The notes under the pieces were generated by a model, which made no database searches, was not told the origin of the DNA, and worked only from the letters and a program-made list of their open reading frames with translations. Below are positions 26,112 through 36,357 of a stretch of 64,000 nt of DNA, in pieces (the stretch's first letter is position 1; each line of letters starts with the position of its first letter). This stretch comes from an uncultured Bacteroidales bacterium. Lineage in GTDB: Bacteria > Bacteroidota > Bacteroidia > Bacteroidales > Bacteroidaceae. The DNA lies in contig CACWTR010000007.1 of assembly GCA_902763865.1 (NCBI GenBank), forward strand, positions 1 through 64,000, given 5' to 3'. A program made the translations under genes and the position numbers.

Positions 26112-26779
26112 GACAATTCCCTGCTGTCAGCTCTGCCGCCGAGGTGATGGAGCTGATTGATGACATTGGTTTCCTGCCATTGCTCGACAGCGGCATTCCC
26201 GGCTACAGCGCAGAAGAGATTGTAGATGAGGACTGCCGCTACGTCGTCTTCCCCGACGGAGGCTGGGACTGGCCTCTCTGGAAGTGGAAGGGACAAATCG
26301 TCACGGAGATGCCCTGCCTCTACGGTAAGTTCTTTGCCGGGAAGGCAGGGTTCATCAGTCGGGAATGGTGGCCCGACTTCTGCAACTACCGCCGCAGCCG
26401 CTACCCGAGACCGCAGGACGAGTCCATCGAAGGCACCATCCTCGACACATTGCGAATGACGGGAAGCATCATCACCCGCGAGCTGCGCTCTGCCTGCGGC
26501 TTCAACGGCAAAGGCATGCGCTCGAAGTTCGACGGCTACGTCACGCGTCTGCAGATAGCAACCTACGTGGTGACGGAGGACTTCGTGTATCCCCACGACA
26601 AGCACGGACGCGAATACGGCTGGGGCTGGGCCTTGCTGAACACGCCGGAAGCGCTCTACGGGAAGGAGTCATGCCGGTGTGACCGCACACCCGAAGAGTC
26701 CCTGCAAAGAATAGAAAGCAAACTCCGCAGCTTCCTGCCCGAAGCCTCGGAGAAACAGATACTGAAGCTCGTCGGATAG
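26108..26779 (+). CDS. AlkZ-related protein of unknown function
   Basis: This 223-residue protein resembles the short Bacteroidales proteins named AlkZ-related, after the winged-helix DNA glycosylase AlkZ. Visible features are [19 protein letters not shown] at the N-terminus and [10 protein letters not shown]. Also present are [20 protein letters not shown] (residues 70-90) and the C-terminal [13 protein letters not shown] segment. The QPQ-type catalytic motif of AlkZ glycosylases was not seen, so enzyme activity is not claimed. It is coupled to rubredoxin upstream and followed after 9 bp by a Y-family polymerase, which supports a DNA damage role. Confidence 0.7.
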   Translation: MRQFPAVSSAAEVMELIDDIGFLPLLDSGIPGYSAEEIVDEDCRYVVFPDGGWDWPLWKWKGQIVTEMPCLYGKFFAGKAGFISREWWPDFCNYRRSRYPRPQDESIEGTILDTLRMTGSIITRELRSACGFNGKGMRSKFDGYVTRLQIATYVVTEDFVYPHDKHGREYGWGWALLNTPEALYGKESCRCDRTPEESLQRIESKLRSFLPEASEKQILKLVG

Positions 26780-26788
26780 GGAACAGGG

Positions 26789-28225
26789 ATGACGCAGGAG
26801 AACCGCACATACATTGCCATCGACCTCAAGTCGTTCTATGCCAGTGTGGAATGCGTGGAACGAGGGCTCGACCCGCTGAAGGCCCGTCTGGTCGTGGCCG
26901 ACGAAAGCCGGACGGAGAAGACCATCTGCCTGGCCGTCTCGCCGGCCCTGAAAGCCTACGGCATCCCCGGACGCGCACGACTCTTCGAGGTCTATCAGAA
27001 AGCCCGCGGCATAGACTTCATCATCGCAAAGCCGCGAATGGCAAAATACATCGAGGCAAGTTGCAGAATCTACGACATCTACCTGCAGTACATAGCACCC
27101 GAGGACATACATGTCTATAGCATCGACGAAGTCTTCATGGACGTCACCAACTACCTCCACACCTACCGGAAGACGGCTCACGAGCTGGCCATCACCATCA
27201 TCCGCGACGTGCTGAGGCAGACGGGCATCACGGCAACGGCGGGTATCGGCACGAACATGTACCTCTGCAAGGTGGCAATGGACATCGTTGCCAAGAAGAT
27301 GCCTGCCGACAAGGACGGCGTCCGCATCGCCGAGCTCGACGAGATGTCGTACCGCCAAAAGCTCTGGAACCACTTCCCCCTGACCGACTTCTGGCGTGTA
27401 GGACACGGAATAGCCGAGAAACTCGCACGCTACGGCATCGACACGATGGGCAAGCTGGCACGCCAGTCCGTCCACGACGAAGAACTGCTCTACAGACTCT
27501 TCGGCGTGAATGCCGAACTCCTGATTGACCATGCCTGGGGATGGGAACCCTGCACCATTGCACAGGTGAAAGCCTACAGGCCCGAGACGAACTCCATGAG
27601 CAGCGGGCAGGTACTGACCGAACCCTACACTTTCGCCAAGGCAAGGAACGTTGTGATGGAAATGGCCGATGCCATCAGCCTTGACCTCGTCGAGAAGCGT
27701 TTGTTGACCAACCAGCTCGTCCTGACCGTCAGCTACGACCGCGAGAGCCTCACCCGTCCCGAGATAGCCGCACTTTACCACGGCGAAGTCGTGACAGACT
27801 ACTACGGCAGACCTGTCCCCAAACATGCTCACGGAACGACAAACCTTCCGGCCCATTCCTCGTCGAGCAAGGAAATCATCCATGCCGTCGTGTCGCTCTA
27901 CGACAGCATCGTCAACAGAGACCTGCTGATACGTCGCCTCAACATCAGCACAAACCATGTGATTCGGGAAGAAACCTTCTCGGCTCGCCAAAAGGAGGAA
28001 GAGCCTAAGGGCCCGCAACAACTTGACCTCTTTACCGATTACGATTCAGCCAGCAAAGAGAAGGAAGAGCGTGAGGAAGAACGACGGAAGGAACGTCGCA
28101 TGCAGGAAGCCTTGCTGAACATAAAGCAACGCTTCGGCAAGAATGCCATCCTCAGGGGGACAAGCTATGCGGAAGGAGCTACGGCAAAAGAAAGAAACAA
28201 GCAAATCGGAGGACACAAAGCCTGA
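26789..28225 (+). CDS. Y-family DNA polymerase (DinB/UmuC-like)
   Basis: This 478-residue translesion polymerase copies damaged templates at low fidelity. The palm metal ligands are visible: D12 in IAIDLKSFYASVEC and D113-E114 in YSIDEVFMDV. GIGTNMYLCKVAMDI and FWRVGHGIAEKLARYG (the helix-hairpin-helix region) follow, and a little-finger region occupies about 270-380. The C-terminal 70 residues are charged (EKEEREEERRKERRMQ). A 55-residue partner gene follows 45 bp downstream, as is common for such polymerases in Firmicutes and Bacteroidetes. No SOS box was recognised. Confidence 0.92.
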   Translation: MTQENRTYIAIDLKSFYASVECVERGLDPLKARLVVADESRTEKTICLAVSPALKAYGIPGRARLFEVYQKARGIDFIIAKPRMAKYIEASCRIYDIYLQYIAPEDIHVYSIDEVFMDVTNYLHTYRKTAHELAITIIRDVLRQTGITATAGIGTNMYLCKVAMDIVAKKMPADKDGVRIAELDEMSYRQKLWNHFPLTDFWRVGHGIAEKLARYGIDTMGKLARQSVHDEELLYRLFGVNAELLIDHAWGWEPCTIAQVKAYRPETNSMSSGQVLTEPYTFAKARNVVMEMADAISLDLVEKRLLTNQLVLTVSYDRESLTRPEIAALYHGEVVTDYYGRPVPKHAHGTTNLPAHSSSSKEIIHAVVSLYDSIVNRDLLIRRLNISTNHVIREETFSARQKEEEPKGPQQLDLFTDYDSASKEKEEREEERRKERRMQEALLNIKQRFGKNAILRGTSYAEGATAKERNKQIGGHKA

Positions 28226-28270
28226 CCTCGGTTTGCATTTTAACGACTGACTCGTTACTAATAATTGTTC

Positions 28271-28438
28271 ATGGGAAGCTACGACGATATCATCAACCTG
28301 CCGCATCACGTCTCGAAGAAGCATCCGCAGATGCCACTGAGCCAACGTGCCGCACAGTTCGCACCTTTCGCTGCACTGGTGGGACACGACAAGGCCATCG
28401 AGGAGACAGCCAGGCAAAACACCGAGAAATATATCTGA
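28271..28438 (+). CDS. Small YolD-like protein next to Y-family polymerase
   Basis: This 55-residue protein, read from ATG 28271 to TGA 28438, has the conserved core PHHVSKKHPQMPLSQRAAQF followed by APFAAL and a GHDKAI segment. Such small proteins, related to YolD, regularly sit beside Y-family polymerases. Their function is unknown, though a regulatory or accessory role is assumed. It is convergent with the PorE-like gene, leaving 16 bp between stop codons. Confidence 0.8.
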   Translation: MGSYDDIINLPHHVSKKHPQMPLSQRAAQFAPFAALVGHDKAIEETARQNTEKYI

Positions 28439-28454
28439 GCGATGGGAGCGGGCG

Positions 28455-30623
28455 CTACTTCTCTTTTGCAGGAGCGGTCGTGGGTTCCGCGTCCTTCCCT
28501 TCGGGCTTTGCTGCATCAGCCTTCCCTTCGCCGGAGTTCGCTTCGCCGGTAGTTCCGTCATCCGTTTTTCCGTCCTCGTCCTTATTCCCCTGCTCTTCTA
28601 CAGGAGCCGCACCCTCTTCTGTAGTCGCCGGTTTGGGAGCCTCCGCGTCGAAGAGCTTGTAGGTCGTCCGTAGCACCTTGAACTCCGTGCGACGGTTCAG
28701 GGCATTGCATATCTCCTGCTTCTCTTCCTCCTCGAACTTGAGGATGAACGCTTCGGTCAGGGTGTCGCCTTCGTTGAGGAAATCATAGGTGGCGGCAATC
28801 CGTCGCGTCACGACCTTGGGCCGCTTCTCGCCGTAGCCGACAGGCGTGAGGCGCAGACTGTCGATGCCGTGTGCCATGAGGTAGTTCACAACGCTTTCGG
28901 CCCGTCGCTGCGAAAGGCGCTCGTTGTACTCGTCCTTGCCGCGGTAGTCGCAATGTGCTGCCAGCTCAATGGTGACGTTGGGGTTCTCGTTCAGCAAATC
29001 AACGAGACTGTCCAGGGCCAGGCATGAACTCTCGAGCAGGACGGCAGAGTCGAACTCATAGAGAATGTTGCGGATGAGGACCGGATTCTCTATGCTTGCC
29101 AAGGGGAACTGCAACGTGAACTCTTGGCTGACGCTGCTTGTATCCACACTCAACTCTTCCTTATGATTGAGGTAGCCCTTGCACGTCCCGAGGAAGACGT
29201 AGTTGACCTTGGGCTTCACTTCCTGCTCGAAGGAACCGTCGCCGCGGACGCTGATTTTGAGGTATGTGCCGTCATCGCCCACCATATAGACAAGGCCCTC
29301 GGGCAGCTCGTAGCCGTCCTTCTCATAAACCCATCCCTTGACGGTTTGCACGACCTCGGGGTGCTCGAAGCTCATGATGTGGTCCCAGCCGCGGGCATCG
29401 CCTCTGTTCGTGGAGAAGTACCCTCGGTTGTACAGCCCCTCGAAGGTAATGCCGAAGTCATCGCCGCTGGAGTTCATGGGGTACTTGAGATTCTCGAGTG
29501 TCCAGACACCGAGGCTGTCCTGAGTGCCCTTGATGATGTCGAGCCCTCCCATTCCTACATGTCCGTTGCTCGAGAAGTAAAAGTCACCGTTGGGTCGGAA
29601 GACGGGAAACATCTCGTCGCCCGGCGTGTTGATGGGGTAGCCTACGTTCTCCACGCCGCCGAGCCCATTGCCGGTAAGGGCAATGCGCCAAATGTCAAGG
29701 CCACCCTGACCGCCGGGCATGTCGCTGGTGAAGTAGAGCCAATGGCCGTCGGGCGACACGGCGGGATGGGCATAGCTGGAGAGCGTGTCCTTGCTGATTT
29801 GCAGAAGTTGGGGCTTGCTCCAGGACGCATCGCTGCGCGAACTGGTGCAGATTTCTGCATAGCGAGGATAGTCGGAGTCGTAGGTGCAGCGCGTCAGGTA
29901 CATCGTCTTGCCGTCCGGCGAGAAACAGCATGCTCCTTCATCGTATTCGCTGTTCAACTCGCCTTCTGCCGGCTCAGGTTGTTCCCACTTGCCCTTGTCA
30001 TCTTTGCGCGAGAAGAATATGTCGGCGCTCTTCGTGCCCGTAATGCCACTTATCTCGTTGCCGGTTGCCTCGTTTCGGGTGGATGTGAAGTAGAGCATGT
30101 CGCTGTCATCACCTAAGAGGGCGGGGCTGAAGTCGCTTCTTCGACTCGTCAGGATAGGCTCTTTCTTGATGCTGTAAAGCGAGAACTGCTCCTTCCACTT
30201 CGGTGCAAGTTCGCATCCCTTTATGCCGTTGATTGCCAATGTGTCGCCAGGTTTCTTCTCAAGGAAAGCGTTATAAGACTTGATGGCCCCCTTGTAGTCG
30301 CCGTTCTTCTGTTGTAACTGTCCGAGATAGAAGAGGGCCATTGAGTCGGGATAACCGTAGCGCACGGCGTTCTGATAACCTCCGATAGCTTTCGCGGTAT
30401 AGTTGATGCGGCGGTAGCACTCCGACATCTTCCATGCTCTCTGCCCGCGCTTCTCCTTCTCCTTTGTCGGCGTGCGGGAATAAGCTTTCTTGTACTCGGC
30501 GGCAGCATCATAGTACTCACCGATGGCATAGAACTGGTTGCCCTTCCTGACGTGCACCTCTGGCGTACAGGCACTAAGCAGTACGCATGCTACACACAAT
30601 AACCAATATACGCGGTTCTTCAC
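28455..30623 (-). CDS. porE: PorE-like OmpA-family lipoprotein (type IX secretion)
   Basis: This 722-residue lipoprotein (LLSACTPE, Cys19) starts with TPR-like helices (about 30-140). A beta-propeller of PD40/WD40-like blades follows (DSDMLYFTSTRNE, GACCFSPDGKTMYLT, HPAVSPDGHWLYFTSDMPGG). A small beta domain comes next, then an OmpA peptidoglycan-binding domain with ELAAHCDYRGKDEYNERLSQ (about 555-574). This order is that of PorE, which anchors the type IX machinery to peptidoglycan. The last 60 residues are low-complexity, rich in Glu, Gly, Ala and Lys. The TPR-PD40-OmpA layout also occurs in other Bacteroidetes lipoproteins, so porE is a probable rather than certain name. Confidence 0.8.
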   Translation of the reverse strand: MKNRVYWLLCVACVLLSACTPEVHVRKGNQFYAIGEYYDAAAEYKKAYSRTPTKEKEKRGQRAWKMSECYRRINYTAKAIGGYQNAVRYGYPDSMALFYLGQLQQKNGDYKGAIKSYNAFLEKKPGDTLAINGIKGCELAPKWKEQFSLYSIKKEPILTSRRSDFSPALLGDDSDMLYFTSTRNEATGNEISGITGTKSADIFFSRKDDKGKWEQPEPAEGELNSEYDEGACCFSPDGKTMYLTRCTYDSDYPRYAEICTSSRSDASWSKPQLLQISKDTLSSYAHPAVSPDGHWLYFTSDMPGGQGGLDIWRIALTGNGLGGVENVGYPINTPGDEMFPVFRPNGDFYFSSNGHVGMGGLDIIKGTQDSLGVWTLENLKYPMNSSGDDFGITFEGLYNRGYFSTNRGDARGWDHIMSFEHPEVVQTVKGWVYEKDGYELPEGLVYMVGDDGTYLKISVRGDGSFEQEVKPKVNYVFLGTCKGYLNHKEELSVDTSSVSQEFTLQFPLASIENPVLIRNILYEFDSAVLLESSCLALDSLVDLLNENPNVTIELAAHCDYRGKDEYNERLSQRRAESVVNYLMAHGIDSLRLTPVGYGEKRPKVVTRRIAATYDFLNEGDTLTEAFILKFEEEEKQEICNALNRRTEFKVLRTTYKLFDAEAPKPATTEEGAAPVEEQGNKDEDGKTDDGTTGEANSGEGKADAAKPEGKDAEPTTAPAKEK

Positions 30624-30696
30624 TCTTTCGCCTTTTAACTCTTTAATGTTTGTCGCTTACCTATTATATAATATAATAACGTATAAAGGGCGCTTT

Positions 30697-32577
30697 TTAT
30701 TGTTTAGGTTCGCGAAGGACTGCAAGAACGATGTCCGAAACCATCTGTTTGAGTTCGTTCAGGAAAGTGCGGGCATCATATTCGTGATGTTCAATCTGGC
30801 GGAGCTTCCTTTCCCATCGTCCTGTCAGTTCCGCACTCTTGAGCAGTTCTTCGTGAATGAGGTCTATGAGTTCAAAGCCGGTAGGAGTGGGGTGCAGTGC
30901 GGATCGCTCGCGGCGGATGTAGTGACGGCGTATGAGCGTCTCGATGATGGCTGCGCGGGTACTTGGACGTCCGATGCCATTCTCCTTGAGTGCATCGCGC
31001 AGGTCTTCGTCCTCGACAGTCTTGCCTGCTGTCTCCATAGCCCGGAGTAGGGTGGCATCGGTGTAGGGCTTGGGCGGCGTGGTCCATTTCTCTGCAAGCG
31101 ACGGCGTGTGTGGCCCGCTCTCGCCTTTCTCGAAGACGGGGAGTGAACTTTCTTCTTCACTCGTCTCTGTCTTCTTCTTGAACACGGCTTTCCATCCTTC
31201 TTCGACAATCATCTTGCCTGTAGCGCGGAAGAGAATGCTCTTGTCGTCCTGGCCCTTCTTCACTTCCCCGATGATGGTTGTCGTCTCGAACTTGCAGTCA
31301 TCATAAAAGGCCGCGATGAATGCACGAGCTACAAGGTCGAACACTTTCTGCTCAAGCTCGGTGAGGCCTTGAGGTATGATTCCTGTCGGGATGATGGCGT
31401 GGTGGTCTGTGACCTTCGAGTTGTCGAAGACTTTTTTCGACTTGCGCAGCGCCTTGCCTCCCCCAAGCGGACGGACGAGGTCGGCGTATGGTGCAACGCC
31501 GGCAAACTTTGTCTGGTAGAGCCCGTTCATTGTCTGTGGGCACTTGGCATAGATGTCATCAGGCAAGAAGGTTGTATCAACGCGCGGATAGGTTGTAATC
31601 TTTTTCTCGTAAAGTCCTTGAATGATGCCGAGCGTCTGCTCAGCCGAGAGGCCGAGCTTCTTGTTGCAATCGACCTGAAGGCCCGTCAGGTCGTAGAGCC
31701 TTGGCGGTGCTTCCGTGCCTTTCTTCTTCTCAACGGAGAGGACCGTGAAGGGATTTCCCTTGATAGTTTCGATGGCGCTGTTGCCTTCGGCTTCCGTGGC
31801 ATACTCGATTGCTTTGTATATGACCTTGGGTTTTGCTTTCTGGTCTTTGGCGGCAGCTTCTGCTTCTGCTTCCTCGTCACGCTCGATGGCATTGAACTTC
31901 GTGTCGCGATAGAGAGTGGAGAGAACCCACGACTGGCGAGGGACGAAGTTGTCTATCTCTCTCTGGCGTGCCACGACAAGGGCGAGGGTAGGGGTTTGAA
32001 CCCGCCCCACGCTGAGCACTTGCCGTTTGCCTGCAGCAAACTTCTGCGTATAGAGTCGTGTTGCATTCATGCCAAGCAGCCAGTCGCCGATGGCTCGCAT
32101 CAGTCCTGCTTCATAGAGTCCCTGGTAGGCACTCTGGTCCTTGAGAGTCTGGAAGCCTTCCTTGATAGCTTCCTCCGTCAGGCTGTTCACCCACAGTCGC
32201 TTGACGGGGCACTTCGCTCCTGCCTTTTGCATGACCCATCTCTGGATGAGTTCACCCTCTTGTCCGGCATCGCCGCAGTTGATGATTTCGTCTGCTTTCT
32301 GCATCAGTCCCTCGATGATGTGGAACTGTTTCTCCACTCCCTTGTCCTGTTTGAGCTTGATGCCGAAACGAGGCGGAATCATCGGCAGTTGCCCCAAGCT
32401 CCAGCTCTTCCACATCGGCGTGTATTCGTGTGGTTCTTTCAGCTCGCACAAATGGCCGAAGGTCCATGTCACCTGGTAGCCGTTGCCTTCCAGGTAGCCG
32501 TCCTTCTGCTTGTCCGCCCCGAGTACGTGTGCAATCTCACGCGCCACGGAAGGTTTCTCCGCGATACAAACAATCAT
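30697..32577 (-). CDS. topB: DNA topoisomerase III (type IA)
   Basis: This 626-residue protein starts at the ATG at 32577 (MIVCIAEKPSVAREIAHVLG), a standard Toprim N-terminus. A longer frame begins at 32727 but adds 50 atypical residues and crosses the promoter. Toprim acidic residues lie in NCGDAGQEGELIQRW. The catalytic tyrosine is in KITTYPRVDT, typical of type IA enzymes, and LSVGRVQTPTLALVVARQREID is another hallmark. No C-terminal zinc-finger repeats were seen. The enzyme relaxes and decatenates DNA. TATCTTTG at 32629-32622 is the probable -7 box, with a CAAA (TTTG) 12 nt further up. Confidence 0.95.
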   Translation of the reverse strand: MIVCIAEKPSVAREIAHVLGADKQKDGYLEGNGYQVTWTFGHLCELKEPHEYTPMWKSWSLGQLPMIPPRFGIKLKQDKGVEKQFHIIEGLMQKADEIINCGDAGQEGELIQRWVMQKAGAKCPVKRLWVNSLTEEAIKEGFQTLKDQSAYQGLYEAGLMRAIGDWLLGMNATRLYTQKFAAGKRQVLSVGRVQTPTLALVVARQREIDNFVPRQSWVLSTLYRDTKFNAIERDEEAEAEAAAKDQKAKPKVIYKAIEYATEAEGNSAIETIKGNPFTVLSVEKKKGTEAPPRLYDLTGLQVDCNKKLGLSAEQTLGIIQGLYEKKITTYPRVDTTFLPDDIYAKCPQTMNGLYQTKFAGVAPYADLVRPLGGGKALRKSKKVFDNSKVTDHHAIIPTGIIPQGLTELEQKVFDLVARAFIAAFYDDCKFETTTIIGEVKKGQDDKSILFRATGKMIVEEGWKAVFKKKTETSEEESSLPVFEKGESGPHTPSLAEKWTTPPKPYTDATLLRAMETAGKTVEDEDLRDALKENGIGRPSTRAAIIETLIRRHYIRRERSALHPTPTGFELIDLIHEELLKSAELTGRWERKLRQIEHHEYDARTFLNELKQMVSDIVLAVLREPKQ

Positions 32578-32621
32578 GTCTTTTTGGCGTTTAGTCGTCT
32601 GATATTTCCTGTTACAATGTG

Positions 32622-32629
32622 CAAAGATA
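32622..32629 (-). promoter_or_regulatory. -7 box of topB
   Basis: The minus strand reads TATCTTTG 45 bases before the preferred topB start, supporting the shorter reading frame. Confidence 0.55.
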
Positions 32630-32797
32630 CATCTTTTTTTGCAAACATGCAAAAGCCCTCGGAAAAAACACTCACACTTCTCTGGCAAAGAAGGAATGAA
32701 CGAGACGTTCTGCCAGGTGGGTCTCATTCCTGAGGTGACAAAATCATCCAGTTCTGCTCGATTTTGAACATATAATATAATATAATGTCTGATTTAG

Positions 32798-32828
32798 TTG
32801 TCTAAATGAAAGGAATGCATTATCTTTG
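32798..32828 (+). promoter_or_regulatory. Promoter of the leuA operon
   Basis: TTG (32798-32800), a 20-nt gap and TATCTTTG (32821-32828) match the arrangement seen at other genes here. The leader before the leuA ATG is only about 25 bases, too short for a leucine attenuator. Confidence 0.75.
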
Positions 32829-32855
32829 CGCACTAAAAAGTAAATGATATAAGAT

Positions 32856-34361
32856 ATGTCTGACAAGCTTTTTATTTTCGACACGACGCTCCGCGACGGC
32901 GAACAGGTGCCGGGTTGCCAGCTCAACACGGTTGAGAAGATTCAGGTTGCCAAGCAGCTGGAAGCCCTTGGAGTGGATGTCATCGAAGCCGGATTCCCCA
33001 TTTCGAGTCCCGGCGACTTCAACAGTGTGATTGAGATCAGCAAGGCGGTTACATGGCCTACGATATGTGCACTGACCCGTGCCGTAGAGAAGGACATCGA
33101 CTGTGCTGCCGAGGCCCTCAAGTATGCCAAGCACAAGCGCATCCACACCGGCATAGGCACCAGCGAGAGTCACATCCGCTACAAGTTCAACTCCACGCCG
33201 GAGGAAATCATCGAGCGTGCCGTGGCTGCCGTGAAGTATGCCAAGCGTTACGTTGAGGACGTAGAGTTCTATGCCGAAGATGCCGGCAGGACCGACAACG
33301 AGTACCTGGCCCGCGTCATTGACGCTGTCACGAAGGCAGGTGCAACCGTCTGCAACATTCCGGACACGACCGGATTCCGTACGCCCTACGAGTACGGCGA
33401 GAAGATAAAATATCTGTACGAGCATGTGGATGCGTTTGCCGCCGGACGGAGCATCCTTTCCACTCACTGCCATAACGACCTGGGCATGGCTACGGCCAAC
33501 ACCGTTGCCGGTGTGCTGAACGGTGCCCGACAGGCTGAGGTGACTATCAACGGCATCGGTGAACGTGCCGGCAATACATCCCTCGAAGAGATTGCGATGA
33601 TTTTCAAGACGCATCCGGACCTGGGCATTGACACGAACATCAATACGACGAAGATTTATCCGTCGAGCCGCATGGTCAGCTCCCTGATGAACATGCCTGT
33701 CCAGCCCAACAAGGCAATTGTCGGAAGAAATGCCTTTGCCCACAGCAGCGGCATCCATCAGGACGGCGTGCTCAAGAACGCCTCCACATACGAAATCATG
33801 AACCCGAAGGACGTGGGTATTGACGACAATGCCATTGTCCTGACAGCTCGCAGCGGCAGGGCTGCCCTCAGGTATCGGCTCAGCGTGAATGGGGTAGAGG
33901 TGAGCGATGAACGCCTCGACAAGATATACGAAGACTTCCTCAAGCTTGCCGACAAGAAGAAGGAGATAACCGACGACGATGTTCTCGTGCTGGCCGGAGC
34001 CGACCGCTCCGCAACGCACCACGTCAAGCTCGACTATCTGCAGGTCACCACCGGCAAGGGCGTCCGCAGCGTGGCAAGCATCGGACTGCTCATTGCGGGC
34101 GAGAAGTTCGAGAGTGCAGCCTCCGGCAACGGCCCCGTCGATGCAGCCATCAAAGCCCTCAAGACCATCATCCATCGGCAGATGACCCTCAAGGAATTCA
34201 CCATCCAGGCCATCTCGAAGGGCAGCGACGACATGGGTAAGGTGCACATGCAGGTCGAATACGATGGACATGTCTATTACGGATTCGGTGCCAATACCGA
34301 CATCGTCACCGCCTCGGTCGAAGCGTATATTGATTGTATAAACAAAATGACCCCCGCATGA
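32856..34361 (+). CDS. leuA: 2-isopropylmalate synthase
   Basis: This 501-residue enzyme condenses acetyl-CoA with 2-oxoisovalerate, the first step of leucine synthesis. The N-terminal TIM barrel carries [14 protein letters not shown] and the metal-binding [28 protein letters not shown] follows. The C-terminal part (about 370-500) is the LeuA dimer domain that binds leucine for feedback control. The length fits the family. Its stop codon overlaps the leuC start (ATGA, 34358-34361). It heads a leuA-leuC-leuD-citramalate synthase-like operon. Confidence 0.96.
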   Translation: MSDKLFIFDTTLRDGEQVPGCQLNTVEKIQVAKQLEALGVDVIEAGFPISSPGDFNSVIEISKAVTWPTICALTRAVEKDIDCAAEALKYAKHKRIHTGIGTSESHIRYKFNSTPEEIIERAVAAVKYAKRYVEDVEFYAEDAGRTDNEYLARVIDAVTKAGATVCNIPDTTGFRTPYEYGEKIKYLYEHVDAFAAGRSILSTHCHNDLGMATANTVAGVLNGARQAEVTINGIGERAGNTSLEEIAMIFKTHPDLGIDTNINTTKIYPSSRMVSSLMNMPVQPNKAIVGRNAFAHSSGIHQDGVLKNASTYEIMNPKDVGIDDNAIVLTARSGRAALRYRLSVNGVEVSDERLDKIYEDFLKLADKKKEITDDDVLVLAGADRSATHHVKLDYLQVTTGKGVRSVASIGLLIAGEKFESAASGNGPVDAAIKALKTIIHRQMTLKEFTIQAISKGSDDMGKVHMQVEYDGHVYYGFGANTDIVTASVEAYIDCINKMTPA

Positions 34362-35746
34362 ATACATTATTTGACAAGATCTGGGACGCCCATGTCGTTC
34401 AGGACGTCCCCAACGGACCCACACAGCTCTACATCGACCGTCTGTATGCACACGAAGTGACCAGTCCGCAGGCATTCGACACGTTGCGCGACAAGGGCAT
34501 CAAGGCTTTCCGCCCCGACCACATTGTTGCCATGCCCGACCACAACACGCCGAGCGACCAGCAGGAACGCATCGACGACCCTGTAGGCCGCAAGCAGGTG
34601 GAGACGCTTGCCGCCAATTGCAAGGAGTTCGGCATCCGTCACTTTGCGATGGGCACGAAGGACAATGGCATCATCCATGTTGTAGGTCCGGAGAAGGGAC
34701 TGTCCCTGCCGGGCATGACCATCGTTTGCGGCGACTCCCACACCAGCACCCACGGAGCCGTCGGTGCCATCGCGATGGGTATCGGTACGAGTGAGGTGGC
34801 TCAGGTGCTTGCCTCGCAATGCATTTTGCAGCAGAAGCCCAAGACGATGCGCATCAACATCGAAGGCGAGCTCCAGCCGGGTGTCACCGCCAAGGACGTG
34901 GCCCTCTACATCATGGCCCAGATGACTACGAGCGGAGCTACGGGCTATGCCGTGGAATATGCCGGCAGCACGATTCGCTCGATGTCGATGGAAGGAAGGC
35001 TCACGCTCTCGAACCTCTCCATCGAGATGGGCAGCCGCGCCGGTATCATTGCCCCCGACGAGACGACCTTCGCCTATCTCAAGGGACGCGAGTATGCCCC
35101 GAAGGGCGAGGCATGGGACAAGGCTGTCGAGGAATGGCGCAAGCTCAGGAGCGACGACGATGCCGTCTTTGACAAGGAAGTAAGCTACAGGGCAGAGGAC
35201 ATCAAGCCACGCATCACCTACGGCACCAATCCGGGAGCCGGCATAGCCATCGACGAGTGCATCCCCACCCTGGAGAGCATTCCCGAAGCGGACCGCGCCC
35301 AGTTCCTGGCCCAACTCGACTACATGCAGTTCCGTCCCGGGCAGAAGCTTGAAGGCACTCCCGTTGACTACTGCTTCCTCGGAGCATGCACGAATGGCCG
35401 CATCGAGGACTTCCGTGCCTTTGCCTCTGTCGTGAAAGGCAGGAAGAAGGCAGAGAACGTAGTGGCCTGGCTCGTGCCCGGCAGTTGGTTGGTGCGTCAG
35501 CAGATTATCGACGAAGGCATCGACAAGGTGCTCGAGGCGTCCGGCTTCGAGCTTCGCCTGCCCAGCTGCTCCAGCTGTCTGGCCATGAATCCCGACAAGG
35601 TGCCGGCAGGCAAGCTCAGCATCAGCACCAGCAACCGCAACTTCGTGGGCCGTCAGGGACCGGGTGCCCGCACCGTCCTGGCTTCGCCTCTTGTTGTCGC
35701 TGCATCAGCAATCACAGGTGTAATCACAGACCCCCGCAAGATATGA
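34358..35746 (+). CDS. leuC: 3-isopropylmalate dehydratase large subunit
   Basis: This 462-residue aconitase-family subunit forms the isopropylmalate isomerase with LeuD. It is read from the ATG at 34358 ([14 protein letters not shown]); a frame opening 24 bases earlier overlaps leuA and is less likely. Substrate and cluster motifs are [20 protein letters not shown], the cluster cysteine in [14 protein letters not shown] and the pair in [10 protein letters not shown]. The 4Fe-4S cluster is known to bind substrate. The stop codon overlaps the leuD start (35743-35746). Confidence 0.96.
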   Translation: MNTLFDKIWDAHVVQDVPNGPTQLYIDRLYAHEVTSPQAFDTLRDKGIKAFRPDHIVAMPDHNTPSDQQERIDDPVGRKQVETLAANCKEFGIRHFAMGTKDNGIIHVVGPEKGLSLPGMTIVCGDSHTSTHGAVGAIAMGIGTSEVAQVLASQCILQQKPKTMRINIEGELQPGVTAKDVALYIMAQMTTSGATGYAVEYAGSTIRSMSMEGRLTLSNLSIEMGSRAGIIAPDETTFAYLKGREYAPKGEAWDKAVEEWRKLRSDDDAVFDKEVSYRAEDIKPRITYGTNPGAGIAIDECIPTLESIPEADRAQFLAQLDYMQFRPGQKLEGTPVDYCFLGACTNGRIEDFRAFASVVKGRKKAENVVAWLVPGSWLVRQQIIDEGIDKVLEASGFELRLPSCSSCLAMNPDKVPAGKLSISTSNRNFVGRQGPGARTVLASPLVVAASAITGVITDPRKI

Positions 35747-36357
35747 AACAGAAATTCGACATCATACAATCGACTTGCTTGCCTATCGAGATAGACAACT
35801 GCAACACGGACCTCATCATTCCTGCCCGTTACCTGGCCAGCACGACCCGCGACTCCAAGTTCTTCGGCGACGCCTTCATGCACGACCTTCGCTACGACGC
35901 GGAAGGCAATCCGGTCCGGGACTTCGTCATGAACCAGGCGGCCTACAGCGAGGCTCCCCGAAAGGGCATTCACGAAATCATCATAGGCGGACAGAACTGG
36001 GGCTCGGGCTCCAGCCGCGAACATGCAGCCTGGGCCATTGCCGGCTACGGAGTCCGCGTGGTCATCAGCAGCAGCTTTGCCGACATCCACCGCAACAACC
36101 TGCTCAACTGCTTTGTGCTCCCTGTCGTGGTGAGCCGCGAGTTCCAGCAGGAGCTTTTCCGGACGGTGAAGGACAATCCGAAGGCCGAGGTGCGCGTTGA
36201 CGTGCCGAACCAGACCGTCACCAACCTTGCCACGGGCCACAGCGAGCAGTTCCCCTTGGGCAGCTACAAGAAGTACTGCCTGATGAATGCCTACGACGAC
36301 ATCGACTTCCTGCTTTCCAACAAGGACAAGATTGAAGAATATGAAGAACGCCATTGA
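35743..36357 (+). CDS. leuD: 3-isopropylmalate dehydratase small subunit
   Basis: This 204-residue swivel-domain subunit of isopropylmalate isomerase is the partner of the upstream leuC product. It shows [11 protein letters not shown] near the N-terminus. The central [18 protein letters not shown] motif is the substrate-loop signature. The start is the ATG at 35743, inside the leuC stop, so translation is coupled. Its last 17 bases overlap the start of the next synthase gene. Confidence 0.95.
   Translation: MKQKFDIIQSTCLPIEIDNCNTDLIIPARYLASTTRDSKFFGDAFMHDLRYDAEGNPVRDFVMNQAAYSEAPRKGIHEIIIGGQNWGSGSSREHAAWAIAGYGVRVVISSSFADIHRNNLLNCFVLPVVVSREFQQELFRTVKDNPKAEVRVDVPNQTVTNLATGHSEQFPLGSYKKYCLMNAYDDIDFLLSNKDKIEEYEERH

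Noticed and set aside
32578-32727. Fifty extra N-terminal residues on topoisomerase III
   Set aside because: The extension is atypical for the family, crosses the likely -7 box, and the standard MIVCIAEKPSVA start lies downstream.
32829-32855. Leucine attenuator before leuA
   Set aside because: The leader is only about 25 bases and contains no Leu-codon run or hairpin pair.
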